Source of the DNA: Brevibacterium sp.
Lineage (GTDB): Bacteria; Actinomycetota; Actinomycetes; Actinomycetales; Brevibacteriaceae
DNA length: 36,270 nt
Direction: 5' to 3'
NCBI RefSeq assembly: GCF_022712115.1
Contig: NZ_JALAHB010000040.1
Coordinates: 1-36,270 of the forward strand
Shown here: piece by piece, positions 14,707 through 23,321 of the stretch
Layout of the letters: every line of letters begins with the position of its first letter
How positions within the stretch are numbered: position 1 is the first letter of the stretch
The notes under the pieces: generated by a model
The model's input: only the letters and a program-made list of their open reading frames with translations
Told to the model about the DNA's origin: nothing
Databases searched by the model: none
Program-made: the position numbers and the translations under genes

Positions 14707-15216
14707 ATGACCGGGGTGGCGACATCGGATCTGTGGGACGAACGGGGCGAGGACCTCGTCTCCCTCGCGGTGCAGTTCCAGGACGTGGGCGGCCGGGTGC
14801 GATTCGAGGGCAGCGTGCGCACCGTGCTGTGCCGGGGCGACAACCAGCTGGTGAAGGAGGCGGCGGCGCGCCCGGGCCACGGCTGCGTGCTGGTGGTCGA
14901 CGGCGGCGGCGCCCTGGACAGCGCGCTCATGGGCGGGAACATCGCGGCCGCGGCGGCGCGGAACGGATGGGCCGGTGCCGTCATCCACGGCGCCGTACGG
15001 GACCGCGCGGAGATCGGCGCGCTGGACTTCGGCGTGAAGGCGATGGGGTCCAACCCGCGCAAGAGCCGCAAGGACGGTGCCGGTGCGGTGGACGTGCCGG
15101 TGGAGATCGGCGGGGTGGCGATCACCCCCGGTGCCCACCTCTGGGCGGACGAGGACGGCATCGTCATCGACCCCGCCGCAGCACGAGCGGAGCAGGAAGG
15201 AGAAGGAGAGGCATGA
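14707..15216 (+). CDS. rraA: RraA family protein (RNase E inhibitor / HMG aldolase fold)
   Basis: 169 residues. The RraA family covers regulators that bind RNase E and related class II aldolases for 4-hydroxy-4-methyl-2-oxoglutarate. Signatures seen are SDLWDERGEDL near the start, the GCVLVVDGGGALDSALMGGN loop, and GWAGAVIHGAVRDRAEI with the conserved Arg-Asp pair, followed by the LDFGVKAMGSNPRKS segment. The ATG at 14707 has an excellent AGGAGGAGA site. The stop overlaps rimM as ATGA. RraA is not normally part of the rpsP-rimM-trmD cluster; its insertion between khpA and rimM couples it to ribosome and tRNA maturation genes. Whether it acts on an RNase or as an aldolase cannot be told from sequence alone. 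Confidence 0.9.
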   Translation: MTGVATSDLWDERGEDLVSLAVQFQDVGGRVRFEGSVRTVLCRGDNQLVKEAAARPGHGCVLVVDGGGALDSALMGGNIAAAAARNGWAGAVIHGAVRDRAEIGALDFGVKAMGSNPRKSRKDGAGAVDVPVEIGGVAITPGAHLWADEDGIVIDPAAARAEQEGEGEA

Positions 15217-15776
15217 GCCAGATCGTCGCCCGTACGGGCAAGCCCCACGGCATCCGCGGGGAGGTCACCGTCGAGGTCCGCACGGACGATCCGGAGGCCC
15301 GCTTCGTCCCCGGTGCCGTCTTCACGACGGAGCCGGACATCGGTGAGCTCACGCTCGCCCGCGCGCGCTGGCACCGGGAGCGCCTCATGCTCACCTTCGA
15401 GGAGGTGGCGGACAGGACCCGCGCGGAGGAGATCCGCAACACCCTGCTTCACGTCGACGAGGAGGACGCGGCGGCGGAGGACGACGCCTGGCAGGTCGAG
15501 GAGCTCGTGGGTCTGGCCGTGCACTACGCGGTGGAGGACGACGCGGACGCCGAGGACGAGGAGATCCCCTACGCCGCCGGAGAGCTGATCGGCCGTGTGA
15601 CGGATCTGACGGTGGGGGCGGTGCAGGACCTCCTCCACGTCGAGACGACGGCCGGTGCGGAGGTCCTCGTGCCCTTCGTCGAGGAGATCGTGCCCGTGGT
15701 GGACCTGGAGGAGGGGCTCGTGCTCCTCACCCCGCCGCCCGGTCTCATCGCCGCCGAGCCGGGGGAGAGCGCCTGA
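15213..15776 (+). CDS. rimM: 16S rRNA processing protein RimM
   Basis: Assembly factor for the head of the 30S subunit; it binds S19 and supports 16S maturation. 187 residues with the N-terminal RimM domain ([25 protein letters not shown]) and the C-terminal PRC-barrel half ([37 protein letters not shown]). Start ATG overlaps the rraA stop (ATGA) with AAGGAGAGG upstream. The linker between the two halves is extended and acidic ([20 protein letters not shown]), longer than in typical RimM. The stop overlaps trmD by one base. Confidence 0.95.
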   Translation: MSQIVARTGKPHGIRGEVTVEVRTDDPEARFVPGAVFTTEPDIGELTLARARWHRERLMLTFEEVADRTRAEEIRNTLLHVDEEDAAAEDDAWQVEELVGLAVHYAVEDDADAEDEEIPYAAGELIGRVTDLTVGAVQDLLHVETTAGAEVLVPFVEEIVPVVDLEEGLVLLTPPPGLIAAEPGESA

Positions 15777-16702
15777 TGCGCCTCGACGTCGTCTCGATCT
15801 TCCCGGACTACCTCTCCCCGCTGCGGCTGAGCCTCATCGGCCGCGCACAGGAGAAGGGGCTGCTGGACCTGCGGGTGCACGATCTGCGCGACTGGACGCA
15901 CGACCGCCACCGCACCGTCGACGACACCCCCTACGGCGGGGGCGCCGGCATGGTGATGAAGCCGGAGCCGTGGGGCGAGGCACTGGAGGCGGTCCTCGGC
16001 GAGCGCCCCTGCTCTGCCTCGGAACCGGACGCGGCGTCCTCCGACGTCCCGGAGCCTGAGGCCTCCGCAGGTGATGCGCCGGAGGACTGCATGCCCGAGG
16101 GGAGCTCGTCTGCTGGGGCCGCGGGCCCCGTCCTCATCGTCCCCAGCCCCGCCGGGGAGGTGTTCACGCAGGCCGTCGCGCGTGAGCTCGCGGCCGAGGA
16201 CCATCTCGTCTTCGCCTGCGGCCGCTACGAGGGCATCGACCAGCGGGTCATCGACTGGGCGGGCGAGCGGGCGCGGGTGCGCATGATGAGCATCGGCGAC
16301 TACGTGCTCAACGGCGGCGAGGTCGCGGTGATGGTGATGGTCGAGGCGATCGCACGGCTGCTGCCCGGCGTGATCGGGAATCCGGAGAGCCTGGACGAGG
16401 AGAGCCACGAGGACGGCCTGCTCGAGTACCCCGTCTACACCAAACCGGCCGAGTGGCGCGGGCGCGAGGTCCCGCCCGTTCTGCTCAGCGGAGACCACGG
16501 CCGGGTGGCGCGCTGGCGCAGGGACGAGCGCCTGCGCCGGACGGCACGGGTGCGTCCGGATCTGCTCGCGGCTCTGCCGGAGGAGGCGCTCGACCGCCGC
16601 GACCGGGAGGTGCTGGCGGAGGCGGCAGAGCCCGAGGCCGCAGCCGGGTCCGGAGCTGAGGCCTGGGCGCCGAGTGGAACCGGCGGCACAGGTCTGGCAT
16701 AA
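15776..16702 (+). CDS. trmD: tRNA (guanine-37-N1)-methyltransferase
   Basis: Methylates G37 of tRNAs from S-adenosylmethionine, which prevents +1 frameshifting; it is a SPOUT-fold knotted enzyme. 308 residues. Recognised motifs are [10 protein letters not shown] at the start, [17 protein letters not shown] (substrate loop), [31 protein letters not shown] (knot and SAM site), [16 protein letters not shown] and [22 protein letters not shown]. An acidic Ala/Ser/Glu-rich insertion of about 40 residues (76-117) sits between LEAVLG and [14 protein letters not shown], where homologues have only a few residues. ATG overlaps the rimM stop (TGATG). The C-terminus has another Ala/Glu-rich tail. Confidence 0.96.
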   Translation: MRLDVVSIFPDYLSPLRLSLIGRAQEKGLLDLRVHDLRDWTHDRHRTVDDTPYGGGAGMVMKPEPWGEALEAVLGERPCSASEPDAASSDVPEPEASAGDAPEDCMPEGSSSAGAAGPVLIVPSPAGEVFTQAVARELAAEDHLVFACGRYEGIDQRVIDWAGERARVRMMSIGDYVLNGGEVAVMVMVEAIARLLPGVIGNPESLDEESHEDGLLEYPVYTKPAEWRGREVPPVLLSGDHGRVARWRRDERLRRTARVRPDLLAALPEEALDRRDREVLAEAAEPEAAAGSGAEAWAPSGTGGTGLA

Positions 16703-16703
16703 T
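16675..16703 (+). promoter_or_regulatory. candidate rplS promoter
   Basis: CATAAT at 16698-16703 in TGGCATAATCG forms a good -10 element, with TGGAAC 17 bases upstream as a weak -35. It lies inside the last codons of trmD. It gives rplS its own transcript with a leader of about 160 bases. Confidence 0.45.
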
Positions 16704-16709
16704 CGATCC

Positions 16710-16870
16710 TTGCGTTCGCTGGTGTCCCTCTGCCCTGGGGGAACGGACATTCTGCGGTGGACGGCCCTGCCGGGCCCCACCGGGCGGACGAATCCATCAC
16801 ACCCCGCGCCGAGGCGCGGGGCTGAGTCTGAGATCGCATCGCCCCGGGGCGGACGATCAGGAGAAGCACT
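16710..16870 (+). promoter_or_regulatory. structured rplS leader
   Basis: The leader holds a compact hairpin at 16802-16821 (CCCCGCGCC paired with GGCGCGGGG) and the CCTGCCGGGCCCCACCGGG block upstream, which can also fold. L19 leaders control their own expression in several bacteria; that role here is a guess. Confidence 0.3.
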
Positions 16871-17212
16871 ATGCAGAAGCTCGATTTCCTCGACGCCAAG
16901 TCGCTCAAGTCGGACGTGCCGGAGTTCCGCGCCGGTGACACCGTCTCCGTCGACGTCCGCGTCATCGAGGGCAACCGCTCGCGTATCCAGGTGTTCAAGG
17001 GCGTCGTCATCCGCCGCCAGGGCAGCGGCGTCCGTGAGACCTTCACGGTCCGCAAGATCAGCTTCGGCGTGGGTGTGGAGCGCACCTTCCCGGTGCACTC
17101 GCCCGTCGTCGAGGCCATCACGGTGAACACCCGCGGTGCGGTCCGCCGTGCGAAGCTGTACTACCTGCGCAACCTGCGCGGCAAGGCGGCCCGCATCCGC
17201 GAGAAGCGCTGA
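16871..17212 (+). CDS. rplS: 50S ribosomal protein L19
   Basis: 113-residue large-subunit protein at the 30S-50S interface. Opening [20 protein letters not shown], then [53 protein letters not shown] and the basic end [22 protein letters not shown], all typical. ATG with AGGAGAAGC upstream. It is transcribed from its own promoter within trmD, and a 17-base-pair hairpin follows 49 bases after the stop. Confidence 0.97.
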   Translation: MQKLDFLDAKSLKSDVPEFRAGDTVSVDVRVIEGNRSRIQVFKGVVIRRQGSGVRETFTVRKISFGVGVERTFPVHSPVVEAITVNTRGAVRRAKLYYLRNLRGKAARIREKR

Positions 17213-17243
17213 GTCCCTCCCGGCCCGCACGCCAGGGACAGCT

Positions 17244-17903
17244 TTGCCGGAACGCGGCACACACGAAGGCGCGACCCGTTCACCCGGGTCGCGCCTTCGT
17301 GCGTCCGGTCGTCGCCGGGCGGGGGTGCTCCTCGTCTGCGTGCTCGTCGTCCCACTCGTCCTCGCCGGCGCCGTCCGCGGTCTCGTCGTCCAGCCGTTCA
17401 CGGTGCCCAGCAGCTCCATGGAGCCCACGCTGTCACCGGGGGACACGATCAGGGCGTGGCGTCCGGACGGCATCCTCAGGACCTATGACCGCGGGGACCT
17501 CGTGGTGGTCGACGGCCGGGGCTCCTTCATCGGGGCGCTCCCGCCGTCCGCGGGTGAGCAGCTGGGCGCATGGTTCGGGCTCGGCCCCCGCGACGTGTAC
17601 TTCGTCAAACGTGTGATCGGCGTGGGCGGGGACACCGTGCAGTGCTGCGACGAGGGCGGCGCCCTCCTCCTCAACGGGGAGGTCCTGCCTGAGCCCTACC
17701 TCGCGCGGCCGGTGGACGCCGCTGCCGCGGAACCCGTCCGGGCCTCGGCCCCGGACTTCGCGGTGGAGGTCCCGCCGGGGCGCGTCTGGCTCATGGGCGA
17801 CAACCGCGACGACTCGTTCGACTCGCGCGATCTCCTCGGCCGGCCCGGTGGAGGGATGGTGCGGGAGGAGCGGATCGTGGGCACCGTCATGGGGGTGCGC
17901 TGA
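17244..17903 (+). CDS. lepB: signal peptidase I, first of two tandem copies
   Basis: Serine-lysine membrane protease that removes signal peptides from exported proteins. Seen are one N-terminal membrane segment (VLLVCVLVVPLVLAGAV), the catalytic serine box VPSSSMEPTL, the lysine box YFVKRVIGVGGDTV and the MGDNRDDSFDSR box. Start is uncertain. TTG at 17244 has AGGGA five bases upstream and supplies the basic RRR before the membrane segment, giving 219 residues. GTG at 17325 would give 192 residues and no positive N-terminus. With the TTG start, the rplS terminator hairpin (17262-17301) lies within its first 20 codons. CC at VQCCDEGG is shared with the second copy, so the two are probably an old duplication. 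Confidence 0.88.
   Translation: MPERGTHEGATRSPGSRLRASGRRRAGVLLVCVLVVPLVLAGAVRGLVVQPFTVPSSSMEPTLSPGDTIRAWRPDGILRTYDRGDLVVVDGRGSFIGALPPSAGEQLGAWFGLGPRDVYFVKRVIGVGGDTVQCCDEGGALLLNGEVLPEPYLARPVDAAAAEPVRASAPDFAVEVPPGRVWLMGDNRDDSFDSRDLLGRPGGGMVREERIVGTVMGVR
17262..17301 (+). terminator. rplS terminator hairpin
   Basis: Perfect 17-base stem (17262-17278 with 17285-17301, arm CACGAAGGCGCGACCCG) around a six-base loop, 49 bases after the rplS stop. There is no T run. It probably overlaps the first codons of the downstream lepB. Confidence 0.75.
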
Positions 17904-17982
17904 CGCGCTCTCCGACGAAGCCGCTCGGGCTGCCGGGGGACGGCATGGGCGGGAGCTGAGACCGCAGCGCTCCGGGCACGGA

Positions 17983-17997
17983 TAGACTCGTGCCCCG
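17983..17997 (+). promoter_or_regulatory. candidate near-leaderless promoter of second lepB
   Basis: TAGACT at 17983-17988 ends eight bases before the GTG start at 17997. No Shine-Dalgarno sequence precedes that start. Confidence 0.4.
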
Positions 17998-18689
17998 TGA
18001 GCAGCAGTGAGAAGTCGACGAGTTCCTCGACCAGGCCCAAACGATCGGTATGGCGTTCGGTCCGGGAGTTCCTCGTCATCATCGTGGTGGCGCTGCTCGC
18101 CTCCTACCTGCTCAAGACCTTCGTGGTCCGCAGCTTCCACATCCCCTCGGCCTCGATGGAGCCCACTCTGCAGGTGGGCGACCGGGTCATGGTCAACCAG
18201 CTCTTCTTCAACGACATCGAGCGCGGGGACGTGGTGGTGTTCGACGATCCGGGCGGGTGGCTGCCGCCCGGCCTGGTCGCCCAGTACGAGCCCAATCCGG
18301 TGCTCGTGTTCCTCGGCCTGCAGCCCTCCGACGCCGGGAACCAGCTCATCAAGCGGGTGGTGGGCGTGGGCGGCGACACCGTCGAGTGCTGCGACGCCGA
18401 CGGCCGCGTCCTCGTCAACGGGGAGCCGCTCGAGGAGGACTACATCAATCCGGACACCGCGCCCTCGGACGTGGAGTTCTCCGTCACGGTCCCGGCGGAC
18501 CACTTCTGGGTGATGGGCGACAACCGCGCCAACTCGCTCGACTCGCGCTACAACGAGCTCTCCGAGGGCGGTGCCTTCGTCCCCGCCTCCGCCGTGGTGG
18601 GCGAGGTGTTCGTCCTGAACTGGCCGCTCGACAGGTTCGCCTGGATGGGCGGCGGCGAGCCCGCCTTCGACTCGGTGCCCGCACCGTGA
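17997..18689 (+). CDS. lepB: signal peptidase I, second of two tandem copies
   Basis: 230 residues. A basic N-terminus (TRPKRSVWRSVR) precedes one membrane segment (EFLVIIVVALLASYLL). The catalytic serine is S53 in IPSASMEPTL, the general base is K119 in LIKRVVGVGGDTVECC, and the structural box is MGDNRANSLDSRY. The extracellular catalytic domain is longer than that of the first copy, with an extra loop (PGGWLPPGLVAQYEPNPVLVF). Starts at GTG 17997 just after a TAGACT element. The stop overlaps the rnhB start (GTGA). Two or more lepB genes after rplS are common in actinobacteria, so the pair may share substrates. Confidence 0.95.
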   Translation: MSSSEKSTSSSTRPKRSVWRSVREFLVIIVVALLASYLLKTFVVRSFHIPSASMEPTLQVGDRVMVNQLFFNDIERGDVVVFDDPGGWLPPGLVAQYEPNPVLVFLGLQPSDAGNQLIKRVVGVGGDTVECCDADGRVLVNGEPLEEDYINPDTAPSDVEFSVTVPADHFWVMGDNRANSLDSRYNELSEGGAFVPASAVVGEVFVLNWPLDRFAWMGGGEPAFDSVPAP

Positions 18690-19471
18690 CGGCTCGCTCA
18701 GGCGCAGTGGCGAAGCCAGGCGCGGCGGCGATCCGATCCGCGGCGGGCATCCGCACGCTGGAGACGGAGGCGGAGTGCGCGGCGGAGGGAGTGCGGGCAC
18801 TCGTGGGCATGGACGAGGTGGGCCGGGGATCACTGGCCGGTCCGGTGGGCGTGGGAGCGGTGCGCTATGCCGTGGGCTCTGCCCTGAGCGGGCGGGACGA
18901 GGGCATCCGGGTGCCGCCTGAGGAGCTCCTCGCGGCGGAGGTCGCGGGCATCCCCGCCGGTCTCCGTGATTCCAAGCAGGTCTCGCCCGGACGCCGAGGC
19001 CCGCTCGCCGAGGCGGTCGCGCTCTGGCGGCCGCAGCACGCGGTGGCATACGCCTCGGCTGCGGAGATCGACCGCGTGGGCATCACGATGGCTCTGAACC
19101 TCGCCGGGAGGCGTGCCCTTGCCGCTCTCGCGGTCCACGGTCCCGCGGACCTGGTGCTGCTCGACGGCAGCCACGACTGGCTCTCCGCGCCGCTGACCCT
19201 CGACGCCGCAGCGGTCTTCGCCGAGGCGGCGGACGTCGAGGTGCCTCCCGTGCGCACCTTCGTCAAGGGCGACGGCAGGATCGCGACCATCGCCGGGGCC
19301 AGCATCCTGGCGAAGACGAACCGCGATGCGCGCATGCGTGACCTCGACGCGGAGTTCCCGGGCTACGGCTGGGCCGGGAACGCCGGCTACGGTTCGCAGC
19401 AGCACCGCGAGGCGATCCGGGCACTGGGCGTGACGCCGCACCACCGCACCTCGTGGAACCTGGGCGTCTGA
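18686..19471 (+). CDS. rnhB: ribonuclease HII
   Basis: Removes RNA from RNA-DNA hybrids and single ribonucleotides from DNA. 261 residues. The catalytic acidic residues are in LVGMDEVGRGSLAGPVGVGA (Asp-Glu), LLDGSHDWL and the TFVKGDGRIATIAGASILAK region; the GAS.LAK..RD signature of type 2 enzymes is clear. Start GTG 18686 overlaps the lepB stop, though a GTG at about 18709 is possible since the first 30 residues are not conserved. There is a short extra loop (about 65-90) before PAGLRDSKQVSPGRR. It ends with the usual HHRTSWNLGV. Confidence 0.94.
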   Translation: MTARSGAVAKPGAAAIRSAAGIRTLETEAECAAEGVRALVGMDEVGRGSLAGPVGVGAVRYAVGSALSGRDEGIRVPPEELLAAEVAGIPAGLRDSKQVSPGRRGPLAEAVALWRPQHAVAYASAAEIDRVGITMALNLAGRRALAALAVHGPADLVLLDGSHDWLSAPLTLDAAAVFAEAADVEVPPVRTFVKGDGRIATIAGASILAKTNRDARMRDLDAEFPGYGWAGNAGYGSQQHREAIRALGVTPHHRTSWNLGV

Positions 19472-19527
19472 CGACGGGCCGCGGTGCGGGCCAGGGGCGG
19501 CGCGCGGACGCGTGCGAGCGCAGGAAC

Positions 19528-19540
19528 TAGGATGACCGCA
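19528..19540 (+). promoter_or_regulatory. candidate leaderless promoter of DUF2469 gene
   Basis: TAGGAT at 19528-19533 ends six bases before the ATG at 19540, so transcription would start at the A of the start codon. No ribosome binding site is present. Confidence 0.5.
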
Positions 19541-19857
19541 TGAGTGCTGATGACCTAGAGAACTACGAAGCGGATCAGGAGCTGGCGCTCTACCGGGAGT
19601 ACCGCGATGTGGTGGGTCTCTTCACCTACGTGGTCGAGACCGACCGCAGGTTCTACCTGGCGAACGCCGTGGACCTCAAAGCGCACGAGGCGGGCACGGA
19701 CGTCTACTTCGAGCTCACCCTCAAGGACGCATGGGTGTGGGACACGTTCCGCTCCGCCCGCTTCGTCACCAACGTGCACGTCCTCACGTTCAAGGACGTG
19801 AACATCGAGGAGCTGGCCAAATCGGACCTCGAGCCTCCCACCGCGCTGCGGCGCTGA
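19540..19857 (+). CDS. DUF2469 family protein
   Basis: 105 residues of a small, highly conserved actinobacterial family of unknown function that nearly always sits between rnhB and yraN. The family pattern is clear: MSADDLENYEADQELALYRE at the start, VVGLFTYVVETDRRFYLAN, YFELTLKDAWVWDT, FVTNVHVLTFKDVNIEEL. No enzyme motif or membrane segment is visible. Its leaderless start and fixed position suggest a housekeeping role, but none is known to me. Confidence 0.93.
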   Translation: MSADDLENYEADQELALYREYRDVVGLFTYVVETDRRFYLANAVDLKAHEAGTDVYFELTLKDAWVWDTFRSARFVTNVHVLTFKDVNIEELAKSDLEPPTALRR

Positions 19858-19977
19858 CATCTGAGCTGCGGCGCTGACCCCTGCGCTCCGCAACTGATCC
19901 AGCGGTGCGTCCGCCCGCTGTGCATGCCCGTGCGCCCGAGGGACGCAGATGACGGCCGCGGCACGAGCGTGGGCGAC

Positions 19978-20008
19978 GACGCCGCCGCTCAGCTGCGGCG
20001 GCGGTGTC
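19978..20008 (+). terminator. hairpin after DUF2469 gene
   Basis: GCCGCCGC (19981-19988) pairs with GCGGCGGC (19995-20002) around TCAGCT, extended by GAC/GTC with a small bulge. The remainder of the 350-base gap up to yraN shows no convincing gene. Confidence 0.45.
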
Positions 20009-20207
20009 ATGACCGGCCCCATGCCGGCGCGGATCCACGGGCTCTCCGCGATGCCCGGGGCAGCGGACGCGACGGGTCCAGTTGAGGGCACACTCCCACT
20101 GCCGGCGCACTGCGGCGTGCGCACGCTCGTCCTGTGGACACGGCAGCGCTGTCCACAGTGTCTCGCAGTGTGTTCCGCCGACGGAGGAGAACGGCTGTGA
20201 TGGCCGC

Positions 20208-20567
20208 ATGTCCAGACAGTCATTGGGAAGAAGAGGCGAGGACCTCGCCGCGGACCACCTCGAGGCCTGCGGGTGGCAGGTGCTCGCCCGCAACTGGCGG
20301 TGCGCACACGGGGAGATCGACATCGTCGCGGAGGACCCGGAGGGCCCCACGGTGGTGTTCGTGGAGGTCCGCACCCGCTCGAGTGCGAGAGCAGGGCATC
20401 CACTCGAGAGCATAGGCGTGCGCAAGCGACGGACCCTGCGCGCCCTGGCCGGTGCGTGGCTGGCTGCGCAGGTGCAGTGGATCCCGCGGTTCCGCATCGA
20501 CGTCATCGGCATCGTCTGGCCGCCGGACGAGGTGCCGGAGCTCACCCACGTGCGGAGCCTGTCGTGA
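20208..20567 (+). CDS. yraN: YraN / UPF0102 family nuclease-fold protein
   Basis: 119 residues with the restriction-endonuclease-like fold: GRRGEDLAADHLEACGWQVLARNWR, then the acidic site GEIDIVAED and VVFVEVRTR (the usual EVK is EVR here), and the closing RFRIDVIGI. Cellular role unresolved; often encoded with comM and dprA. Start ATG 20208 (MSRQSLGRRGED). The upstream in-frame start at 20082 would add a non-conserved Cys/Ser-rich stretch and is not used. The stop overlaps the comM start as GTGA. Confidence 0.92.
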   Translation: MSRQSLGRRGEDLAADHLEACGWQVLARNWRCAHGEIDIVAEDPEGPTVVFVEVRTRSSARAGHPLESIGVRKRRTLRALAGAWLAAQVQWIPRFRIDVIGIVWPPDEVPELTHVRSLS

Positions 20568-22131
20568 GCGCCGCAGAGGTGCAGGCGCAGCCGGGCAGAA
20601 CCCTCAGGATCGGCCGGACGGAGGCGCTCGCACTGTTCGGTCTCGACGGGACGCCGGTGGTGGTCGAGGCCAGCGCGAACGCCGGCATCCCCGGCATCGA
20701 CATCGTGGGTCTTCCGGACGCGGCGGTGAGCGAGTCGCGCAAGCGCATCCGGGCCGCCCTGCACAACATGGGCGTGACCATCCAGACGCTGCGCTACACG
20801 GTGTCGCTGTCGCCGGGCAGCGTCCGCAAGGTCGGCACGGGCTTCGACCTGGCCATCGCCCTCGCCATCCTGGGTGTGGAGGGCGTGGTGGATCCCGCGC
20901 GCACCCGCGGCATCGTGTTCTGCGGTGAGCTGGGGCTGGACGGGCGCGTGCTGCCGCTGCCCGGCGTCCTGCCCACGGTGGTCTCCGGGGTGCGTGCGGG
21001 CTTCCGTGAGTTCGTCGTGCCGGCGGGATGCGCGCAGGAGGCGCGTCAGGTGCCGGGCGCGCGGATCCTCCCGGTCGCCAGCCTCGCGGATGCCGCCGTG
21101 GGGCTGGGCGCCTCCGGGATCCGCCCGCAGCCGGTGGAGGTGGTGCGGCCCCGTGAGAGCACGCAGGCTCCCAGGCCGCACGTCCACGATCTCGCGGAGG
21201 TGCAGGGGCAGGACGACGCCCGGTTCGCGCTCGAGGTGGCCGCGGCCGGCGGACACAACGTGCTGCTGGCCGGGACGCCGGGCGCGGGGAAGACGCTGCT
21301 GGCCGGCTGTCTGCCCGGGATCCTGCCGCCGCTGGACGCCGAGGAGGCGGTGGAGGTGATGGCGCTGCGTTCGCTCGCGGGCACGCTCGGCACCCCGGAC
21401 GCAGGCTCCATGACGCCGCCGTTCGAGACCCCGCACCACCGGACGACGGCCGCGGCGATGCTGGGCAGCTCCCGCCCGGATGCCGTGGGCGTCTTCTCCC
21501 GGGCCCACCGCGGCGTGCTGTTCATGGACGAGGCCCCGGAATTCAGCCGGGACGTGCTCGAGGCGCTGCGGGAGCCCCTCGAGTCCGGCTGGTGCCGGAT
21601 CTCGCGCTCCTGGGGCTCGGTGACGCTGCCGGCGCAGTTCCAGCTCGTGCTCGCGGCCAATCCCTGCCCCTGCGGCGTGGGTACGGGGGAGGGGCCGGAC
21701 TGCAGGTGCTCCCCGATGGACCGGCGCAGATACCGCGGCAGGCTCTCCGGGCCCCTGCTGGACCGGGTCGACCTCCGGATGGAGATGCTCCCGGTCACTC
21801 CCGCGGATGTGCACGCGCCGGTGCCGCGCGAGTCCTCCGCAGAGGTCCGGGCGCGCGTCCTGCAAGCGCGGCAGGTGCAGGCCGAGAGGTACGCGGAGGA
21901 GCCCTGGAGCACCAACGCGCGTGCTCCGGGCGCGTGGCTGCGGAAGGCCTTCGCCTTCACGGCGCAGGAGACGCGCATGCTCGACCGGGCGCTCGAGACC
22001 GGAGCGCTGTCGATGCGCGGGTTCGACAGGGTGGTGCGCGTCGCCACCACCATCGCGGATCTGCAGGGATCGGCGCGCCCCGGGGCGGACGAGCTGGGGC
22101 GGCGCTGCTCATGCGCAGCCAGGAGGGGTGA
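20564..22131 (+). CDS. comM: YifB/ComM family Mg-chelatase-like ATPase, frame broken near the end
   Basis: Hexameric AAA+ helicase that, in Vibrio, drives branch migration during natural transformation. N-terminal Lon-protease-like domain (GIDIVGLPDAAVSESRKRIRAA and on), a linker, then the chelatase AAA+ core with Walker A AGTPGAGKTLLAG, Walker B VLFMDEAPEFSRDVLEALREPL and ANPCPCG. GTG start overlaps the yraN stop. The expected C-terminus GAALLMRSQEG with a stop at 22131, five bases before dprA, is found only after restoring one G at the GGGG run 22096-22099. As written, the frame continues out of phase to 22321 and overlaps dprA by 185 bases. A sequencing error is the likely cause. Confidence 0.92.
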
Positions 22132-22136
22132 GAGCG

Positions 22137-23321
22137 ATGACGACGGATGCGGAGCGGGTCGCGGCCGCAGACGTGGTGCGTCTGGCCGAACCCGGCGACG
22201 AGGTGCTGGCGGTCCTCGTCCGGGCGGTGGGCTTCGAGGAGGCGCGGGTGCTCGCGCTGAGCCGCACGGCCGCCGACAGACGGCGCGCGGTCGAGGTCGT
22301 GGCGGAGGCCGGGGGCGGTGACAGCGAGGAACGGGCGGGGCTGCGGCGGCGCACCCTGGCCGCGCTGGAGCGCTGGGAAGTGCGCGGCGATTCCCTCGAC
22401 GGTGCCCGTGACCTGCGGGTGATGGCGCGTCTGGGTGGCAGGCTGGTGCTGCCGGGCGAGGAGGAATGGCCGGCGGTCCTGGACGACCTCGGCGCTCAGG
22501 CGCCCATGGCGCTCTGGGTGCGCGGACCGCTGTGCCTGGCGGAGGCGCTGTGCGGTGCCGTGGCGGTCGTGGGCGCCCGGGCCGCGGACTCCTACGGCCT
22601 CACGCTCACCCGTCGGCTCTGCTGGGATCTCGCCGCGGCGGGCCGCACCCTCGTCTCCGGAGGCGCCTATGGAGTGGACGCGGCCGTGCACCGGACCGCG
22701 CTGGGCGCGCAGGGCGCCACGGTGGCCTTCATGGCCGGAGGCGTGGACAACCTCTATCCGCGTGGCAACGCGGCGCTGCTCACGGAGATCGCCGTCAGGG
22801 GCGCGCTGGTGTCCGAGACCGCGCCGGGGCAGACGGCGATGCGGCACCGCTTCCTGCTGCGCAACCGACTGATCGCGGCATCCTCGAGGGCGACGGTCGT
22901 CACCGCTGCCGGGCACCGTTCGGGAGCGCTCAACACGGCGCACCGGGCCGCCGAGCTGCTGCGGCCGGTGGGCGCGGTGCCGGGGTCCGTCCTCTCCGAT
23001 CAGTCCGCGGGCTGCCACCGCCTGCTCCAGGAGGGCGCGGCCGTGCTCGTGACGAGCGCCGAGGACGTGCTCGCACTGGCCGGCAGCCTCGGGGAGGCGA
23101 TCGCACAGGAGGAGCAGGCGGAGCTCCGGCTCACGGACGAGTTCGGGGAGGCGGAGCTGAGGGTGTTCTCCGCGCTGCCGGGGCGACGCGGTGTGGACGT
23201 GCCCACGGTTGCGGCGCGAGCGGGTCTCAGCCTGTCCCAGGCGATGTCCGCGCTCGCCTCCCTGGAGCTGCGCGGCCGGGCGGGGAAGTCCGCCCACGGC
23301 TGGGCGAAGCGGACGGGCTGA
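22137..23321 (+). CDS. dprA: DNA-processing protein DprA
   Basis: Loads RecA on single-stranded DNA in natural transformation and is conserved more widely. 394 residues. The Rossmann core reads VAVVGARAADSYGLTLTRRLCWDLA, SGGAYGVDAAVHRTALGAQG, VDNLYPRGNAALL, SETAPGQTAMRHRFLLRNRLIAASS and VPGSVLSDQSAGCHRLLQEGA. The C-terminal winged helix is at about 330-385. ATG 22137 with a GGAGGGG site. An N-terminal SAM-like region (about 1-85) is present. The last 95 bases overlap the 3' end of the convergent EamA gene. Confidence 0.95.
   Translation: MTTDAERVAAADVVRLAEPGDEVLAVLVRAVGFEEARVLALSRTAADRRRAVEVVAEAGGGDSEERAGLRRRTLAALERWEVRGDSLDGARDLRVMARLGGRLVLPGEEEWPAVLDDLGAQAPMALWVRGPLCLAEALCGAVAVVGARAADSYGLTLTRRLCWDLAAAGRTLVSGGAYGVDAAVHRTALGAQGATVAFMAGGVDNLYPRGNAALLTEIAVRGALVSETAPGQTAMRHRFLLRNRLIAASSRATVVTAAGHRSGALNTAHRAAELLRPVGAVPGSVLSDQSAGCHRLLQEGAAVLVTSAEDVLALAGSLGEAIAQEEQAELRLTDEFGEAELRVFSALPGRRGVDVPTVAARAGLSLSQAMSALASLELRGRAGKSAHGWAKRTG

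Noticed and set aside
19949-20200. Small plus-strand ORF between DUF2469 and yraN
   Set aside because: It overlaps a terminator hairpin, has no ribosome binding site, and its codon use is not typical.
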